A stretch of DNA of 64,000 bases from Ectopseudomonas composti (GCF_001567565.1 NZ_LSSW01000017.1:62001-126000), one strand, 5' to 3'; counted from the stretch's first letter, positions 19,746 to 29,907 are shown. Program-made: numbers and translations. Notes: a model not told the origin generated them from the letters alone.

Positions 19746-20351
19746 TTAGAAGGCAAAGTTGGCGCCAAGGTAGAGCTGCGAACTGCTGTGCAGATCCAGC
19801 GACCCGGCCTTGCCTGCACCCTGCGGTGCCATTTCTGTGCTGGCGTTGGTACGCAGGTAACGATAGCCGGCTTCGATCGATGTATTGCTGTTCAGTTCCT
19901 GCAGGATACCGGCCTGCAGACCCGCGGCAAATCCGATGTCGCTGTCGCGGGAAAAGCCGCGGCTTTCCTGCTCGAGCTTGACCAGACCGGCGGTTACACC
20001 ACCGAACAGCTTGGTGTTGTTGTCCCCCAGCGGTACGAACATGTCGTAGCTGCCGAGAAGGTTCTGCTGACGCAGCTTGTAGCCATTGTGACTGTCCGAG
20101 ACATTCTCATAAGTCGCGTAATAGCGACCATCGGCGCTTTTCTGGCCGGCACGGAGGCCCCAGGTACCCTCGCCGTTGATCACCTTGTCCAACTTGGGAT
20201 TGCCGAGATTGGCATTCAGCGCGTTGGACTTCTGAATGTTGTTGTCAGTCTGCCCCCAGGTCAGCCCAAGGAAATTGTCGTTGGCCTGGGCAGCGCTTGT
20301 GCCCAGAGCCAGGCAGCTTGCCAATGCAATACGGTTCAGGGTGATTTTCAT
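19746..20351 (-). CDS. oprH: outer-membrane protein OprH (PhoP/Q- and low Mg2+-inducible)
   Basis: A 201-residue protein with a signal peptide (MKITLNRIALASCLALGTSAAQA) and a small beta-barrel of eight strands ending in the C-terminal aromatic LGANFAF. OprH binds lipopolysaccharide and replaces divalent cations in the outer membrane under magnesium limitation. The open frame extends far upstream, but ATG 20351 has AGGAAGGA before it and begins the signal peptide. It is the first gene of oprH-phoP-phoQ. Confidence 0.95.
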   Translation of the reverse strand: MKITLNRIALASCLALGTSAAQANDNFLGLTWGQTDNNIQKSNALNANLGNPKLDKVINGEGTWGLRAGQKSADGRYYATYENVSDSHNGYKLRQQNLLGSYDMFVPLGDNNTKLFGGVTAGLVKLEQESRGFSRDSDIGFAAGLQAGILQELNSNTSIEAGYRYLRTNASTEMAPQGAGKAGSLDLHSSSQLYLGANFAF

Positions 20352-20410
20352 TGAATCCTTCCTCTCGTTGCAGTTTTGATCAACTCGGCAACGAGTCTGC
20401 GGGAAGACTA

Positions 20411-20449
20411 CTGAATACCCGCTGAATCCTCCTTGAACCTGCACTGAAC
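20411..20449 (-). promoter_or_regulatory. four-copy PhoP box upstream of oprH
   Basis: Read on the minus strand, four direct repeats of (G/A)TTCA(G/A) lie exactly 11 bases apart, at 20444-20449, 20433-20438, 20422-20427 and 20411-20416. Direct hexamers with one-turn spacing are the binding pattern of PhoP dimers. Their position 60-98 bases before oprH fits autoregulation of the operon. A clear -10 box is not obvious. Confidence 0.8.
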
Positions 20450-20463
20450 GGCTGGCGAACAGC

Positions 20464-21636
20464 CTAAATACGCCGTACCAGAGCCCCTGCGACAACGAAC
20501 AACGAAGCCAGAACGGCCAGCAGCGCCAGCCAGCCGGCGTGCTCCCAGACATACCCTCCCACGTAGCCCACCAGGCTGGAGCCGAGGTAATAGGCACACA
20601 GGTACAGTGCCGAGGCCTGCGCCTTGGCCCCTTGCGCATGGATACCGACCTGCCCGCTGGCAACCGCATGGGCGGCGAAGAACCCCAGGGTGAACAGTGC
20701 CAGACCGATTACCGCCGAACTCAACCAGGGCATCGCACACAGCGCCACCCCCAGCAGCATCAGCCCGATACCGCCGTGCAGGACCTGACGTGCGCCGAAA
20801 CGCGGGACCAGACGCCCAGCCCAACCAGCGCTGAAGATACCCAGCAGGTAGACGGTGAACAGCAGGCCGATTACCGTCGCCGACAGATTGAATGGCGCAC
20901 TCGCCAGGCGAAAGCCGACGTAATTGAACATGGCAACGAAGCCGCCCATGAGCAGGAACGCCAGGGCGAACGGCACGCGCAGTCGCGGGTTGCTCAGGTG
21001 CTGGGCGAAGTTGCGCAGCAAGCCAGGCACGGAAAGCGCCTGCGCGGTGAAATGCCGCGACGGCGGCAACAGCCAGAGGAACAGCCCCAGCGCCAGCAGA
21101 CCGAGCCCGGCAATGCCGCCAAGGGCCCAGGGCCAACCGCCCAGGTCACTGAGCAGGCCCGCCAGCAAACGCCCGAGCAACCCACCCAGCGCCGTACCAC
21201 CGATGTAGAGGCCCATGGCGGCCGGCAGCGCTTCGGGATCGAACTCCTCGCCAACGTAGGCCATGGCCAACGCAGGCAAACCGCTCAGAGCCAAACCCAA
21301 CAGCGCCCGTAGAAACAGCAGGCTGCCCCACTCCTCCACCAGTGCGCAGGCGATCCCCAGTATCGCCGCCAGCCCCAGCGCCGCAGCCATCACCGGCTTG
21401 CGCCCCCAGCTCTCGGCCAGCGCGCCGGATACCAGCAGGCACAGCGCCAGGCTCAAGGTGGTCAGCGACAGCGCCAGACTGCTGCTGGCCGCAGAAACCT
21501 GAAAATGCGCCGCCAATAGCGGGAGCAGCGGCTGCACGCAGTAGAGCATGGCGAAAGTGGCGAAGCCGGCGCAGAACAGCGCCAGGGTGGCGCGCCGGTA
21601 ACCGGCGCTGCCGCGGGTGAGATGGGTAGCGGACAT
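20464..21636 (-). CDS. MFS transporter (YnfM/AraJ-like)
   Basis: A 390-residue membrane protein with about 12 hydrophobic segments. The loop between helices 2 and 3 carries the MFS motif ALAESWGRKPV (about 80), and a GxLxGGLLGRLLAG glycine-rich segment lies in helix 5. Probable proton-coupled exporter; substrate unknown. It lies upstream of oprH on the same strand, but the PhoP box and a gap of about 110 bases suggest separate transcription. Confidence 0.88.
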   Translation of the reverse strand: MSATHLTRGSAGYRRATLALFCAGFATFAMLYCVQPLLPLLAAHFQVSAASSSLALSLTTLSLALCLLVSGALAESWGRKPVMAAALGLAAILGIACALVEEWGSLLFLRALLGLALSGLPALAMAYVGEEFDPEALPAAMGLYIGGTALGGLLGRLLAGLLSDLGGWPWALGGIAGLGLLALGLFLWLLPPSRHFTAQALSVPGLLRNFAQHLSNPRLRVPFALAFLLMGGFVAMFNYVGFRLASAPFNLSATVIGLLFTVYLLGIFSAGWAGRLVPRFGARQVLHGGIGLMLLGVALCAMPWLSSAVIGLALFTLGFFAAHAVASGQVGIHAQGAKAQASALYLCAYYLGSSLVGYVGGYVWEHAGWLALLAVLASLFVVAGALVRRI

Positions 21637-21736
21637 CAGGCAGACTCATGAAGCACGGCGCAGGTTCGGCCGGAGCAAAAGCTTAGCATGCTACCTATTG
21701 ATGCGACCGCCCACCGCAGTGGTTTTCGTCGTCTCT

Positions 21737-22213
21737 CTACTGGCCGCGCAAGCGCTTGAGGTGCTCCTGCAGCCCTGCGGAGGTCTGCTCGCCCACCAGG
21801 CGTTCGCGCAGTTTGCCGTCAGCATCGACGATGTAAGTCACCGGCAACACATCGTTGTGCGGCAGCTCGAAGCGCGCCGCCGGGTCTTGCGCCAGCACGG
21901 TGAAACGGATGTCGAAGCTGTCCGCCGCCCGCTTGAGGTCCTCGCCCTGCAAGGCATCGAAGTTGACGCCGATCACACGCGCCGACTGGTTTTTCAGTTT
22001 TTCCTCGAGCGCGTTGAGCTCAGGAATTTCCGTGCGGCACGGCGCGCACCACTCGGCCCAATAATTAATGACCAGCCACTGGCCATCCAGGCTGTCAGCC
22101 GTTACCTTTCGTCCATGCTGATCAGGGCCGAAATCTTCGGCACAAGCCGTCAGCAGCAGACCGGCGCAGATACCCAAAACAGCCTTGCCGACATTCCGGA
22201 GCCCTAAGCCCAT
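21737..22213 (-). CDS. TlpA-like thioredoxin-fold lipoprotein
   Basis: A 158-residue protein with a lipoprotein signal (AGLLLTAC, Cys at about 23) followed by a thioredoxin fold: active site WCAPC (about 58) and cis-proline in VLPVTYIVD. It is expected to be membrane-anchored and to reduce periplasmic disulfides, for example in cytochrome c or redox maintenance. The frame stays open upstream, but ATG 22213 has GAGGA in front and starts the signal sequence. It is divergent from the PilZ-like gene with only 30 bases between the starts. Confidence 0.88.
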   Translation of the reverse strand: MGLGLRNVGKAVLGICAGLLLTACAEDFGPDQHGRKVTADSLDGQWLVINYWAEWCAPCRTEIPELNALEEKLKNQSARVIGVNFDALQGEDLKRAADSFDIRFTVLAQDPAARFELPHNDVLPVTYIVDADGKLRERLVGEQTSAGLQEHLKRLRGQ

Positions 22214-22243
22214 GTACTCGATCCTCGTCCACTCGGGGTTGAT

Positions 22244-23650
22244 ATGACGCTGGATGCCCTGCGCCTGGAAGTACCGGACATCCGCGAGGACAACAGCGTA
22301 TCGCCAGCGGAGGTCGCCCAGCGACTCGCGGCAGCTCGCCACCTGGAGCCCGAACATGGCCTGCAACAAGTGCTCGGCCTGTTGTTTTCGCTCAATCGCA
22401 GCGGCCTGACCTTACTGGAAAGGCAGCGTGCGCTGCAAAATTTCAGTGACGAATATCGTCATTACGCCAGCCTTGCCATTCACCAGCACTCGCCGAGCGC
22501 GCTGTTCGTGCGCCTGTGCGGCGAGCTGGCGACTGGTTTCAAGCGCCTGCTGCTGCAAATCCTGCAAGGTCGCCAGCCGTCGCTGCCGCATCTGGCCTGG
22601 TGCCTGTACATGGCCCAGCATTTCCTCGCCCAGCAGTTGCTGCGCCACTACCAGCTATATCAGGAGCCACCGGCGGCACTGTGGCGCGACAGCCACTTGC
22701 TGTACTGGATCGGCGAGCACCAGCAGTGCCTGGACGAGCCAGTGGCTGCCGCCTTCGAGCCGAAGCCGGCCAGCGACCTGCGCGGGCTGTACCAGCAGAT
22801 GTTGCTGCTGGCATTGAGCAATCCCTTCCACCTTGACGAAGGCGAATGCCTGACGCTGTTCGGTGCACTGGCTCCACTGGCTGGGCTGGCCAGGCTGCAA
22901 GCCTGGGACGAGGAGGACGAAAGCGAAGGCCCGATAGTCGACCTCAGCGAATCGCAGGCCTGCCTGGGCTTCGAGCAACCGGTGGAAGGCGAAGCGGCCA
23001 ATCTGCGTCGCTTCGAACTGGGTGCGTTGCTGATCGCCCTGCACGAACCGGCCCCCCTGCAAAGTGCCCAGGAACGCCAGTTGCTCGAACGCGTACGTCA
23101 GCACTGGCTGGGACGCCAGCAACGTCGCCATGAGCGCGCCGAGCTGGACGGGCAATGCAGCCTGGTGGTTGGCCTGCCCGCCATCCATGCGCAACTGCTG
23201 GACAAGCTGCCGCAGCGTACCGAGGCGCAGTTGCTCGATGCCAGCCCAGGCGGCGCGCGCCTGCTGTGCAACGCCGACGAAGGTGGGCAACTGCAGGTAG
23301 GGCAACTGGTCCTGCTGCTCACCAACGGCACGCCGACGCTCGCCCTGGTGCGCTGGCGCCACCTCAATACCGAAGGCCTGCATCTGGGATTGCGCTACCT
23401 CAAAGGCCTGCCACGGCCGGTGTGGCTGCGCCGTGCGCCCAATGCCCAGACTCACCCGGGTGTGCTGCAGAGCACCCCCGCTCCGGGTAATGGCTGGCAC
23501 CACGGCCTATGGCTGCCCAATGGCCAGTTCACCTACGGCGAACATCTCTGGCTGCAGCTCGCCAGCGTAAATAACCAGGCGATCCTGCCGCTGCCCGAGA
23601 GCAACCTGCAGACCTCATCGGTGAGCCGCCATCCTCTGCGCCTGGCCTGA
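22244..23650 (+). CDS. PilZ-like domain protein of unknown function
   Basis: A 468-residue soluble protein. The first 280 residues are Leu/Gln/His-rich and helical with no domain I recognise. The region from about residue 283 looks like a PilZ domain: an Arg-rich RRHER, then LLDASPGGARL (the DxSxxG motif), then a G-x-V-x-L-x-L strand and ALVRWRHLNTEGLHLGLRYL. PilZ domains bind cyclic-di-GMP through the Arg pair and DxSxxG, so binding is plausible. There is no transmembrane or enzymatic domain. It is divergent from the tlpA-like gene. Confidence 0.72.
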   Translation: MTLDALRLEVPDIREDNSVSPAEVAQRLAAARHLEPEHGLQQVLGLLFSLNRSGLTLLERQRALQNFSDEYRHYASLAIHQHSPSALFVRLCGELATGFKRLLLQILQGRQPSLPHLAWCLYMAQHFLAQQLLRHYQLYQEPPAALWRDSHLLYWIGEHQQCLDEPVAAAFEPKPASDLRGLYQQMLLLALSNPFHLDEGECLTLFGALAPLAGLARLQAWDEEDESEGPIVDLSESQACLGFEQPVEGEAANLRRFELGALLIALHEPAPLQSAQERQLLERVRQHWLGRQQRRHERAELDGQCSLVVGLPAIHAQLLDKLPQRTEAQLLDASPGGARLLCNADEGGQLQVGQLVLLLTNGTPTLALVRWRHLNTEGLHLGLRYLKGLPRPVWLRRAPNAQTHPGVLQSTPAPGNGWHHGLWLPNGQFTYGEHLWLQLASVNNQAILPLPESNLQTSSVSRHPLRLA

Positions 23651-23763
23651 TATGCGAAACTGCGACCCCAATCACGCGCTCTGTCTGCCGAGTGCACAGT
23701 TTCACCAGCAGGTGGCTGCTTATAATTCCTGGCACTGAAGTCTCACCAGCCTGGAACTCCACC

Positions 23764-24156
23764 ATGTCCCATGTGCAAGACAAGCTGATTGGCTCCGTGC
23801 CCTCGCGCATCGTCGACGTCGCTCGCCTGCTGGTAACGCCCTACGAGGGCCGTGTGGCCGAATACAACGTCGCTACCTGGCTGCAATTGCCCGGCCTGGC
23901 CAACCTGCCGGTATCGCTGCTGATCAGCTATCGCGACGGTGACAAACGCCGCGAAGTCAGTGTCGACCACGGCAAGGTCAATGCCCACGGCAAGATCCTG
24001 CTCTCCGGCATCGCGCGCATGCCGGTGCGGCATAAAATCGAAGACATGCAGGTACGCCTGCGCTCGGCGGTGCCGGCGCAGAGCCTGGTCGTCGAGGAAT
24101 TCTTCGTGCAGGCCGTCGAACTGTCCAACAACGAGAGCCTGCAGGCCATGGCCTGA
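23764..24156 (+). CDS. conserved hypothetical protein, no recognised domain
   Basis: A 130-residue soluble protein beginning MSHVQDKLIG. It is rich in beta-prone stretches (LPVSLLISYRDGDKRREVSV, MQVRLRSAVPAQSLVVEEFFVQ) and acidic near the C-terminus, and I recognise no family. The frame stays open for 24 codons upstream, but the ATG at 23764 fits best with the spacing to a weak GGAAC-type ribosome site. A clear terminator follows at 24176, so it is probably a single-gene unit. Confidence 0.7.
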   Translation: MSHVQDKLIGSVPSRIVDVARLLVTPYEGRVAEYNVATWLQLPGLANLPVSLLISYRDGDKRREVSVDHGKVNAHGKILLSGIARMPVRHKIEDMQVRLRSAVPAQSLVVEEFFVQAVELSNNESLQAMA

Positions 24157-24175
24157 ACCTCAACGGCAACGACGA

Positions 24176-24204
24176 CCCCGCGCATCGACGCGGGGTTTTC
24201 GTTT
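24176..24204 (+). terminator. intrinsic terminator after the hypothetical gene
   Basis: A 7-bp stem CCCCGCG/CGCGGGG with a six-base loop is followed by TTTTCGTTTT. Confidence 0.85.
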
Positions 24205-24404
24205 TAGCCGGAGGAAATGCCTGAGCTGGGCGCAGGCTGCGCCGCTGAGTCGTCGGCATCGTGCTGCAGATCATCTGCAGCGACATGCTCGAGCAGCGAC
24301 TCCGGCCAGCGGGCGAAACGCAGCCCGGTGATTCGGTTGAGCCGCGTGAGCGCTTCCTGCGGATCGCGCCGGTGAAGGTGGATGACCTTGTTCTTGCCCG
24401 TCAT
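24204..24404 (-). CDS. small conserved-looking hypothetical protein
   Basis: A 66-residue frame with ATG 24404 and GAGGA about 13 bases upstream. The N-terminal half (MTGKNKVIHLHRRDPQEAL, then TRLNRITGLRFARWPESLL) is basic and well formed, which looks like a real small protein; the C-terminal half is acidic and low in complexity. The function is unknown. The stop touches the T-run of the opposing terminator. A longer frame starting at 24473 is possible but lacks a ribosome site. I see nothing in the 208 bases between this gene and yihY. Confidence 0.5.
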   Translation of the reverse strand: MTGKNKVIHLHRRDPQEALTRLNRITGLRFARWPESLLEHVAADDLQHDADDSAAQPAPSSGISSG

Positions 24405-24612
24405 TACTGCCTGAGTCCTCAGCGATCCCTGCCCTGCTGGCAGTTCGATAGCAACTGATTCTGCAACTGCCAAAAGCGTGCCAGTCCGTTAAAAGCGCCA
24501 TCAGTGACGCCCAGTCTTGCCGCAACGCCACAAGGCGGTGGGATGACGCCGCAAACTGACGTTTTTTGTCACACCGGACAGACCAATGCCAGGTGGCCTC
24601 AATCCACTGCGC

Positions 24613-25830
24613 TCAACCCTTGCCCGGCAACCATTCGCCCAGGCTGGCGCCGAACTGCTGCTCACGCTCGGCCTGCAAATGTTCCAATCCCTCGCGCAAC
24701 GCCGGGTACCAGGGCTCATCGAGCTTGGCAGGCAACTGTGACAGGCTCGGCAACGGCCAGGGACTGCACTCGAACAGCTGATGTACGGAAAAAGCGTGCA
24801 GATCACGGCTCAACACCCAACCGCCGCCACTGGCCTTGCACGCCAGACGCTCGCGCTCGAGAAAATCCATCACCTGAGCCCACTCGTCCTCAGGCAAGCG
24901 CCAACCAGCACGCTGCATATCGCCGTAATGCAGGGCTTCGCCCTTCTGCTGACGCTTGAGCATAAGCCGCAGCACCACCAGCAGAATCAGCCCTTTGGGG
25001 ATCGGCTCGCGGCGCCAGTGCCGTGGTTGCGACAAGCCGTATACCAGCTCGGCGCCCAGCAGCACGATCAGCCAGGACAGATAGATCCACACCAGAAACA
25101 GCGGGACCGTGGCGAAGGCACCATAGATCAGGTGATAACCGGGAAACAGGCGCACGTAGAGGCCGAACAGCGCCTTGGCCACCTCGAACAGCACGGCGCT
25201 GAACAGGCCGCCGAGCAGAGCGTGGCGCAAAGGTACCCGAGTATTGGGAACTGCCGCATAGAGCAAGGTGAACGCCGCGATACTGGATAACAACGGCGTG
25301 AACGCAAGCAGGGTCTTGGCGCCCACCACGGCATCCGGCCCGGAGATCAGCGAAAGCGAAGCGATATAGGTGCTCACCGCAAAACCGGCCCCCAGCAGCA
25401 GCGGCCCAAGGCTGAGAATCGCCCAGTACAGCAGGAAGCTGGACATACCACGGCGCGGCTGACGCACCCGCCAGATCACGTTGAAGGTCTTCTCAATGGT
25501 GACCAGCATGAGAAAGGCGGTGACGGCCAGCAACCCGACGCCGAACCAGGTCAGTTGCCGGGCCTGGGAGGTGAACTCACGCAGGTACTCCTGCACCGTT
25601 TCACCGGTGGAGGGCACGAAGTTATGGAAGATGAAACCCTGGATCTCCTCGCCCACGCCCTGGAACGCCGGAATCGCCGACAGCATGGCGAAGGTCACGG
25701 TCATCATCGGCACCACGGCGAACAGAGTGGTATAGGTCAAGGCTGCCGCGTTACCTGCACCGCGGTTCTCCATGAAACGCTGATACAGGCACACCCAGAA
25801 ACCCAGCCAGTCCTTCAATCGCCCCCGCAT
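24613..25830 (-). CDS. yihY: YihY/BrkB family inner-membrane protein
   Basis: A 405-residue protein whose first 285 residues form the YihY/UPF0761 membrane domain with six hydrophobic segments (signature [14 protein letters not shown] at about 30 and a [15 protein letters not shown] loop at about 195). The C-terminal 120 residues are soluble and winged-helix-like. Once annotated as ribonuclease BN, the family has no proven function. It is divergent from the arsC-like gene. Confidence 0.9.
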   Translation of the reverse strand: MRGRLKDWLGFWVCLYQRFMENRGAGNAAALTYTTLFAVVPMMTVTFAMLSAIPAFQGVGEEIQGFIFHNFVPSTGETVQEYLREFTSQARQLTWFGVGLLAVTAFLMLVTIEKTFNVIWRVRQPRRGMSSFLLYWAILSLGPLLLGAGFAVSTYIASLSLISGPDAVVGAKTLLAFTPLLSSIAAFTLLYAAVPNTRVPLRHALLGGLFSAVLFEVAKALFGLYVRLFPGYHLIYGAFATVPLFLVWIYLSWLIVLLGAELVYGLSQPRHWRREPIPKGLILLVVLRLMLKRQQKGEALHYGDMQRAGWRLPEDEWAQVMDFLERERLACKASGGGWVLSRDLHAFSVHQLFECSPWPLPSLSQLPAKLDEPWYPALREGLEHLQAEREQQFGASLGEWLPGKG

Positions 25831-25967
25831 GACCTCTCCTTAGCCCCAAAACCGTTCAGACAGTGCACCGCGTGAAAAGGTCGCAGCAACAGCCCGTTAG
25901 CGGTATGCGTGCATCTGCCTATCAGGCGGTTAGAATAGCCGCCACCTCAAGCCGGATGCGAGTCCCC

Positions 25968-26914
<947 letters not shown>

Positions 26915-26916
26915 AC

Positions 26917-27327
26917 GTGGCCCGAGCGAAGAAACCCTTGCCCAGTCTCGAATGGCTGCAGCCGCGGGTAAAACTCAGCCGAGCGCTGAGCCTGTTCAGC
27001 TTCATCGCCCTGCTGACCCTGCTGCTGGTGTGGAACCTGGCCTTCGCCGACCTGCATGGCGCGCGGATTGGCGTGGTGCTGGCGATCCAGTTGCTGCCAC
27101 TTGCGCTGCTCGCCCCCGGGATACTGATGGGCAACGCCCGCGCTCATGCCTGGGTATGCTTCGTGGTCAACCTTTACTTCATCCAGGGCGTACTCGCCGC
27201 CATCGACCCGGCGCGTGCATTGTTCGGCGCACTGGAGGCGGTGATCAGCTTCGGCCTGTTCTGCTGCGCCCTGCTCTACACCCGCTGGCGCTTCCAGTAC
27301 GATCGCAAGTTGGCTGGGGAAGCCTGA
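26917..27327 (+). CDS. DUF2069 inner-membrane protein
   Basis: A 136-residue protein starting at GTG 26917, with GGAG eight bases upstream and only two bases after the wrbA stop. It has four hydrophobic segments (about 28-45, 52-70, 77-97, 105-123) and the DUF2069 feature of a FVVNLYFIQGV helix. It is commonly found beside wrbA in gammaproteobacteria. Function unknown. Its stop overlaps the next start (TGATG). Confidence 0.82.
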   Translation: MARAKKPLPSLEWLQPRVKLSRALSLFSFIALLTLLLVWNLAFADLHGARIGVVLAIQLLPLALLAPGILMGNARAHAWVCFVVNLYFIQGVLAAIDPARALFGALEAVISFGLFCCALLYTRWRFQYDRKLAGEA

Positions 27328-28019
27328 TGCGCCTGGTGCTGCTGCCCGGTCTGAACGGCAGCAGCCACCTCTTCGCACCACTGCTCGACGAACTCCAGGA
27401 CATCGATTGCCAGGCCCTGAGCCTGCCTGATCACGGGCCGCAGGACTACGACAGCCTGGCCGACATGCTGATCCAAGACCTGGGCAACAGGCCTTTCATG
27501 CTATTGGGCGAGTCCTTTTCCGGCCCGCTGGCCTATCGCCTGGCGTTACGAAACCCCGAAGGTTTGCGCGGCGTTATCTTCGCGGCCTCATTTCTGAGCA
27601 ACCCTTTCGCACCTCTGGCATTGCTCAGGCACTTGCCCATCCCCCTGGCTCTGGCGACGCGCCCCTGGATGCTCCGCACCCTGTGCCTCGGCGACGGGGC
27701 CAACGACGAAACGCTCAGGCTTGTACAAGGGGAAATCCGTCGTCTGGATCGGTCGCTGCTACGTGCTCGCCTCGCCAGCCTGGCAACACTGCACGCCCCG
27801 CAACAGCGCCTCGCCCTACCGGCCCTGCATCTGTGGCCACAGCAGGATCGACTGGTCACGCCCCATAGCGCCAAGCGCCTGGCCGAGCACTGCGACGACT
27901 TGCGTCAGGTGCGCCTGAAAGGCCCGCACTTCATCCTGCAGACGCAAGCACAAGCCTGCGCGGCAGCGATTCGCACCTTCATGGCGGAACAGGCGCCGGA
28001 TGAAACGCGACAAGGGTGA
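27327..28019 (+). CDS. alpha/beta-hydrolase
   Basis: A 230-residue alpha/beta-hydrolase fold protein. The oxyanion strand LLPGLNGSSHLF opens the protein, the nucleophile elbow is GESFSG (Ser at about 57), Asp in LWPQQDRLVTP (about 173) and His in KGPHFILQ (about 201) complete a triad. Substrate unknown. It overlaps the DUF2069 gene by one base and is probably the last gene of the wrbA unit, converging with hda. Confidence 0.85.
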   Translation: MRLVLLPGLNGSSHLFAPLLDELQDIDCQALSLPDHGPQDYDSLADMLIQDLGNRPFMLLGESFSGPLAYRLALRNPEGLRGVIFAASFLSNPFAPLALLRHLPIPLALATRPWMLRTLCLGDGANDETLRLVQGEIRRLDRSLLRARLASLATLHAPQQRLALPALHLWPQQDRLVTPHSAKRLAEHCDDLRQVRLKGPHFILQTQAQACAAAIRTFMAEQAPDETRQG

Positions 28020-28050
28020 GGATCACTTCGCTACCTCGCCCCTCTTGCGT

Positions 28051-28755
28051 CTACCAGCCCAGGGTTTCCTTGAGAAAAGGAATGGTCAGCTTGCGCTGGG
28101 CCTGCAACGAGGCCTGGTCGAGGCGTTCCAGCAACTCGAACAGCGCGCTCATGCTGCGCTCGCCACGGGTGAGGATGAATCGGCCGACCTCGTCGCTCAT
28201 CTGCAGGCCACGGCGCGAGGCACGCAACTGCAGCGCACGCAGCTTGTCTTCGTCGGACAGCTCATGCAGCTGAAAGACCAGCGCCAGGGTCAGTCGTGAC
28301 TTCAGGTCAGGCAGTTGAATCGGCAGCTCGCGCGGCGACATGGTGCCGGCCAGTAACAGACGTCTGCCGCTGTCACGCAAGCGGTTGAACAGATGGAACA
28401 ACCCCTCTTCCCAGTCGCTGCGTCCGGCTATCGCATCGAGGTCATCGAGGCAGACCAGCTCACACAGCTCAAGGTTGTCGAGCAACTCAGGGCCATGTTG
28501 CACCACCTCGCCGAGTGGCAAATACACCACGGCTTCGCCACGCTGCTCGAAACGCAGACAGGCGGCCTGCAGCAAGTGGCTGCGGCCGACGCCTTCGGCG
28601 CCCCACAGGTAGATCAGGCTTTCCGTCCAGCCGGCATCCGCCTCGCACAGACGCTCGACATAGCCCAAGGCCGCGGCATTGGCGCCGGGATAGTAGTTGG
28701 CGAAGGTGGCGTCATCACGCAGACGCACCCCCAGAGGCAGCTGGATTGGTTTCAT
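28051..28755 (-). CDS. hda: DnaA regulatory inactivator Hda
   Basis: A 234-residue AAA+ protein related to the DnaA ATPase domain. Bound to the sliding clamp it stimulates ATP hydrolysis by DnaA and limits re-initiation. The N-terminal clamp-binding segment is KPIQLPLGVRL. The Walker A loop reads GAEGVGRSHLL, with Arg where most AAA+ proteins have Lys, a substitution also present in E. coli Hda. Walker B is LVCLDDLDAI (about 98). Its start overlaps the stop of the exporter gene upstream by four bases, so the pair is coupled. Confidence 0.93.
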   Translation of the reverse strand: MKPIQLPLGVRLRDDATFANYYPGANAAALGYVERLCEADAGWTESLIYLWGAEGVGRSHLLQAACLRFEQRGEAVVYLPLGEVVQHGPELLDNLELCELVCLDDLDAIAGRSDWEEGLFHLFNRLRDSGRRLLLAGTMSPRELPIQLPDLKSRLTLALVFQLHELSDEDKLRALQLRASRRGLQMSDEVGRFILTRGERSMSALFELLERLDQASLQAQRKLTIPFLKETLGW

Positions 28756-29834
28756 GCAGGGGGCTCGTCGGAACCGCTGGTCTCTCCGTAAAGGCCGGAA
28801 AGTTTATACAAATCATGGGCATGGCGCAGCAAAACCATGATCACAGCGGCAACTGGCAGGGCCAGCAGCACGCCGGTAAAGCCAAACAGCTGGCCGCCAG
28901 CGAGGATTGCGAAGATCACCGCGACCGGATGCAGGCCAATGCGATCCCCCACCAGCATGGGCGTCAGGACCATGCCTTCGAGCAACTGTCCGATCATGAA
29001 CACCACGCCGATACCGATCAGCGGATACGGCTCGAGGCCGAACTGGAACAGCGCAGCGGTCAACGCCGCACCGATACCGACGATAAAGCCCATATAAGGC
29101 ACGATGCTCGCCAGGCCCGCCAACACACCGATCAACAGCCCCAGTTCCAGCCCAACCAGCATCAGCCCGCTGGCATAGATGACGCTCAACGCCAGCATCA
29201 CCAACAGCTGTCCGCGCAAGAAGGCGCCGAGCACCTCGTGGCATTCGCCAGTCAGCTTGACCACCAGGCCTTCGCGCTGACGTGGCAGCAGCCTACGCAC
29301 ACGTTCGACCAGCACATCCCAGTCACGCATCAGGTAGAAACTCACCACCGGAATCAGCAGCAGGTTGCCCAGCCAGCCCAGCAGTGCCAGCCCGGAGGAT
29401 GTCGCCTGGGCCAGCACCGCCTTGAGCACATCGGTGGTCTTACCGATGTTGTCGGTGAACACCTGTTTGAGCTGATCGACCTGCAGCAGGTCATTCTGCA
29501 AACCGAGGTGCGACTGTGACCAGGGCAAGGCCGTGCCCTGCAGCCAATCGAGCATTTCCGGCGCCAGCTGATAAAGACGTACCAGTTGCCGCCCCAGCAT
29601 GGGCACCAGCACCAGCAGCAGGATGAGGAGTACCAGCGCGAACAGCGTGAACACCACGATCACTCCACCGGTGCGTGACAGCCGGTGGCGCTCCAGCCGG
29701 TCGACCAGCGGGTCGCCCATGTAGGCCAGCAGGATGCCGATCAGAAATGGGGAAAGAATCGGGTGCAGCAGGTACAGCAACCAGCCGAGCAGAAACAGCC
29801 CAGCCATCCATAGCCAACGGGTGGAATCGGTCAT
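28752..29834 (-). CDS. perM: AI-2E/PerM family transporter
   Basis: A 360-residue membrane protein with about eight hydrophobic segments, a YMGDPLVDRLERHRLSR cytoplasmic loop at about 35 and the conserved SIVPYMGFIVGIG segment at about 240. The family includes autoinducer-2 exporters and permeases of unknown cargo; no autoinducer gene lies nearby, so I do not assign one. It overlaps hda by four bases, an arrangement conserved in Pseudomonas as I recall it. Confidence 0.87.
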   Translation of the reverse strand: MTDSTRWLWMAGLFLLGWLLYLLHPILSPFLIGILLAYMGDPLVDRLERHRLSRTGGVIVVFTLFALVLLILLLVLVPMLGRQLVRLYQLAPEMLDWLQGTALPWSQSHLGLQNDLLQVDQLKQVFTDNIGKTTDVLKAVLAQATSSGLALLGWLGNLLLIPVVSFYLMRDWDVLVERVRRLLPRQREGLVVKLTGECHEVLGAFLRGQLLVMLALSVIYASGLMLVGLELGLLIGVLAGLASIVPYMGFIVGIGAALTAALFQFGLEPYPLIGIGVVFMIGQLLEGMVLTPMLVGDRIGLHPVAVIFAILAGGQLFGFTGVLLALPVAAVIMVLLRHAHDLYKLSGLYGETSGSDEPPA

Positions 29835-29855
29835 GCTCGCGTCCTCGATGCGAAA

Positions 29856-29874
29856 CGGCGCCTTGAAGGCGCCG
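29856..29874 (-). terminator. hairpin with short T-run between DUF2066 and perM
   Basis: CGGCGCC (29856-29862) pairs with GGCGCCG (29868-29874); on the minus strand the stem is followed by TTTC only, so termination would be partial. Confidence 0.4.
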
Positions 29875-29907
29875 CGTAACTGGGCCTTGATTCAGCCGCT
29901 GCAGAGC

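Noticed and set aside
28521..28560. Hda Walker A Lys to Arg change as a sign of inactivation
   Set aside because: The same GRSHLL sequence occurs in functional E. coli Hda, so it is a family feature.
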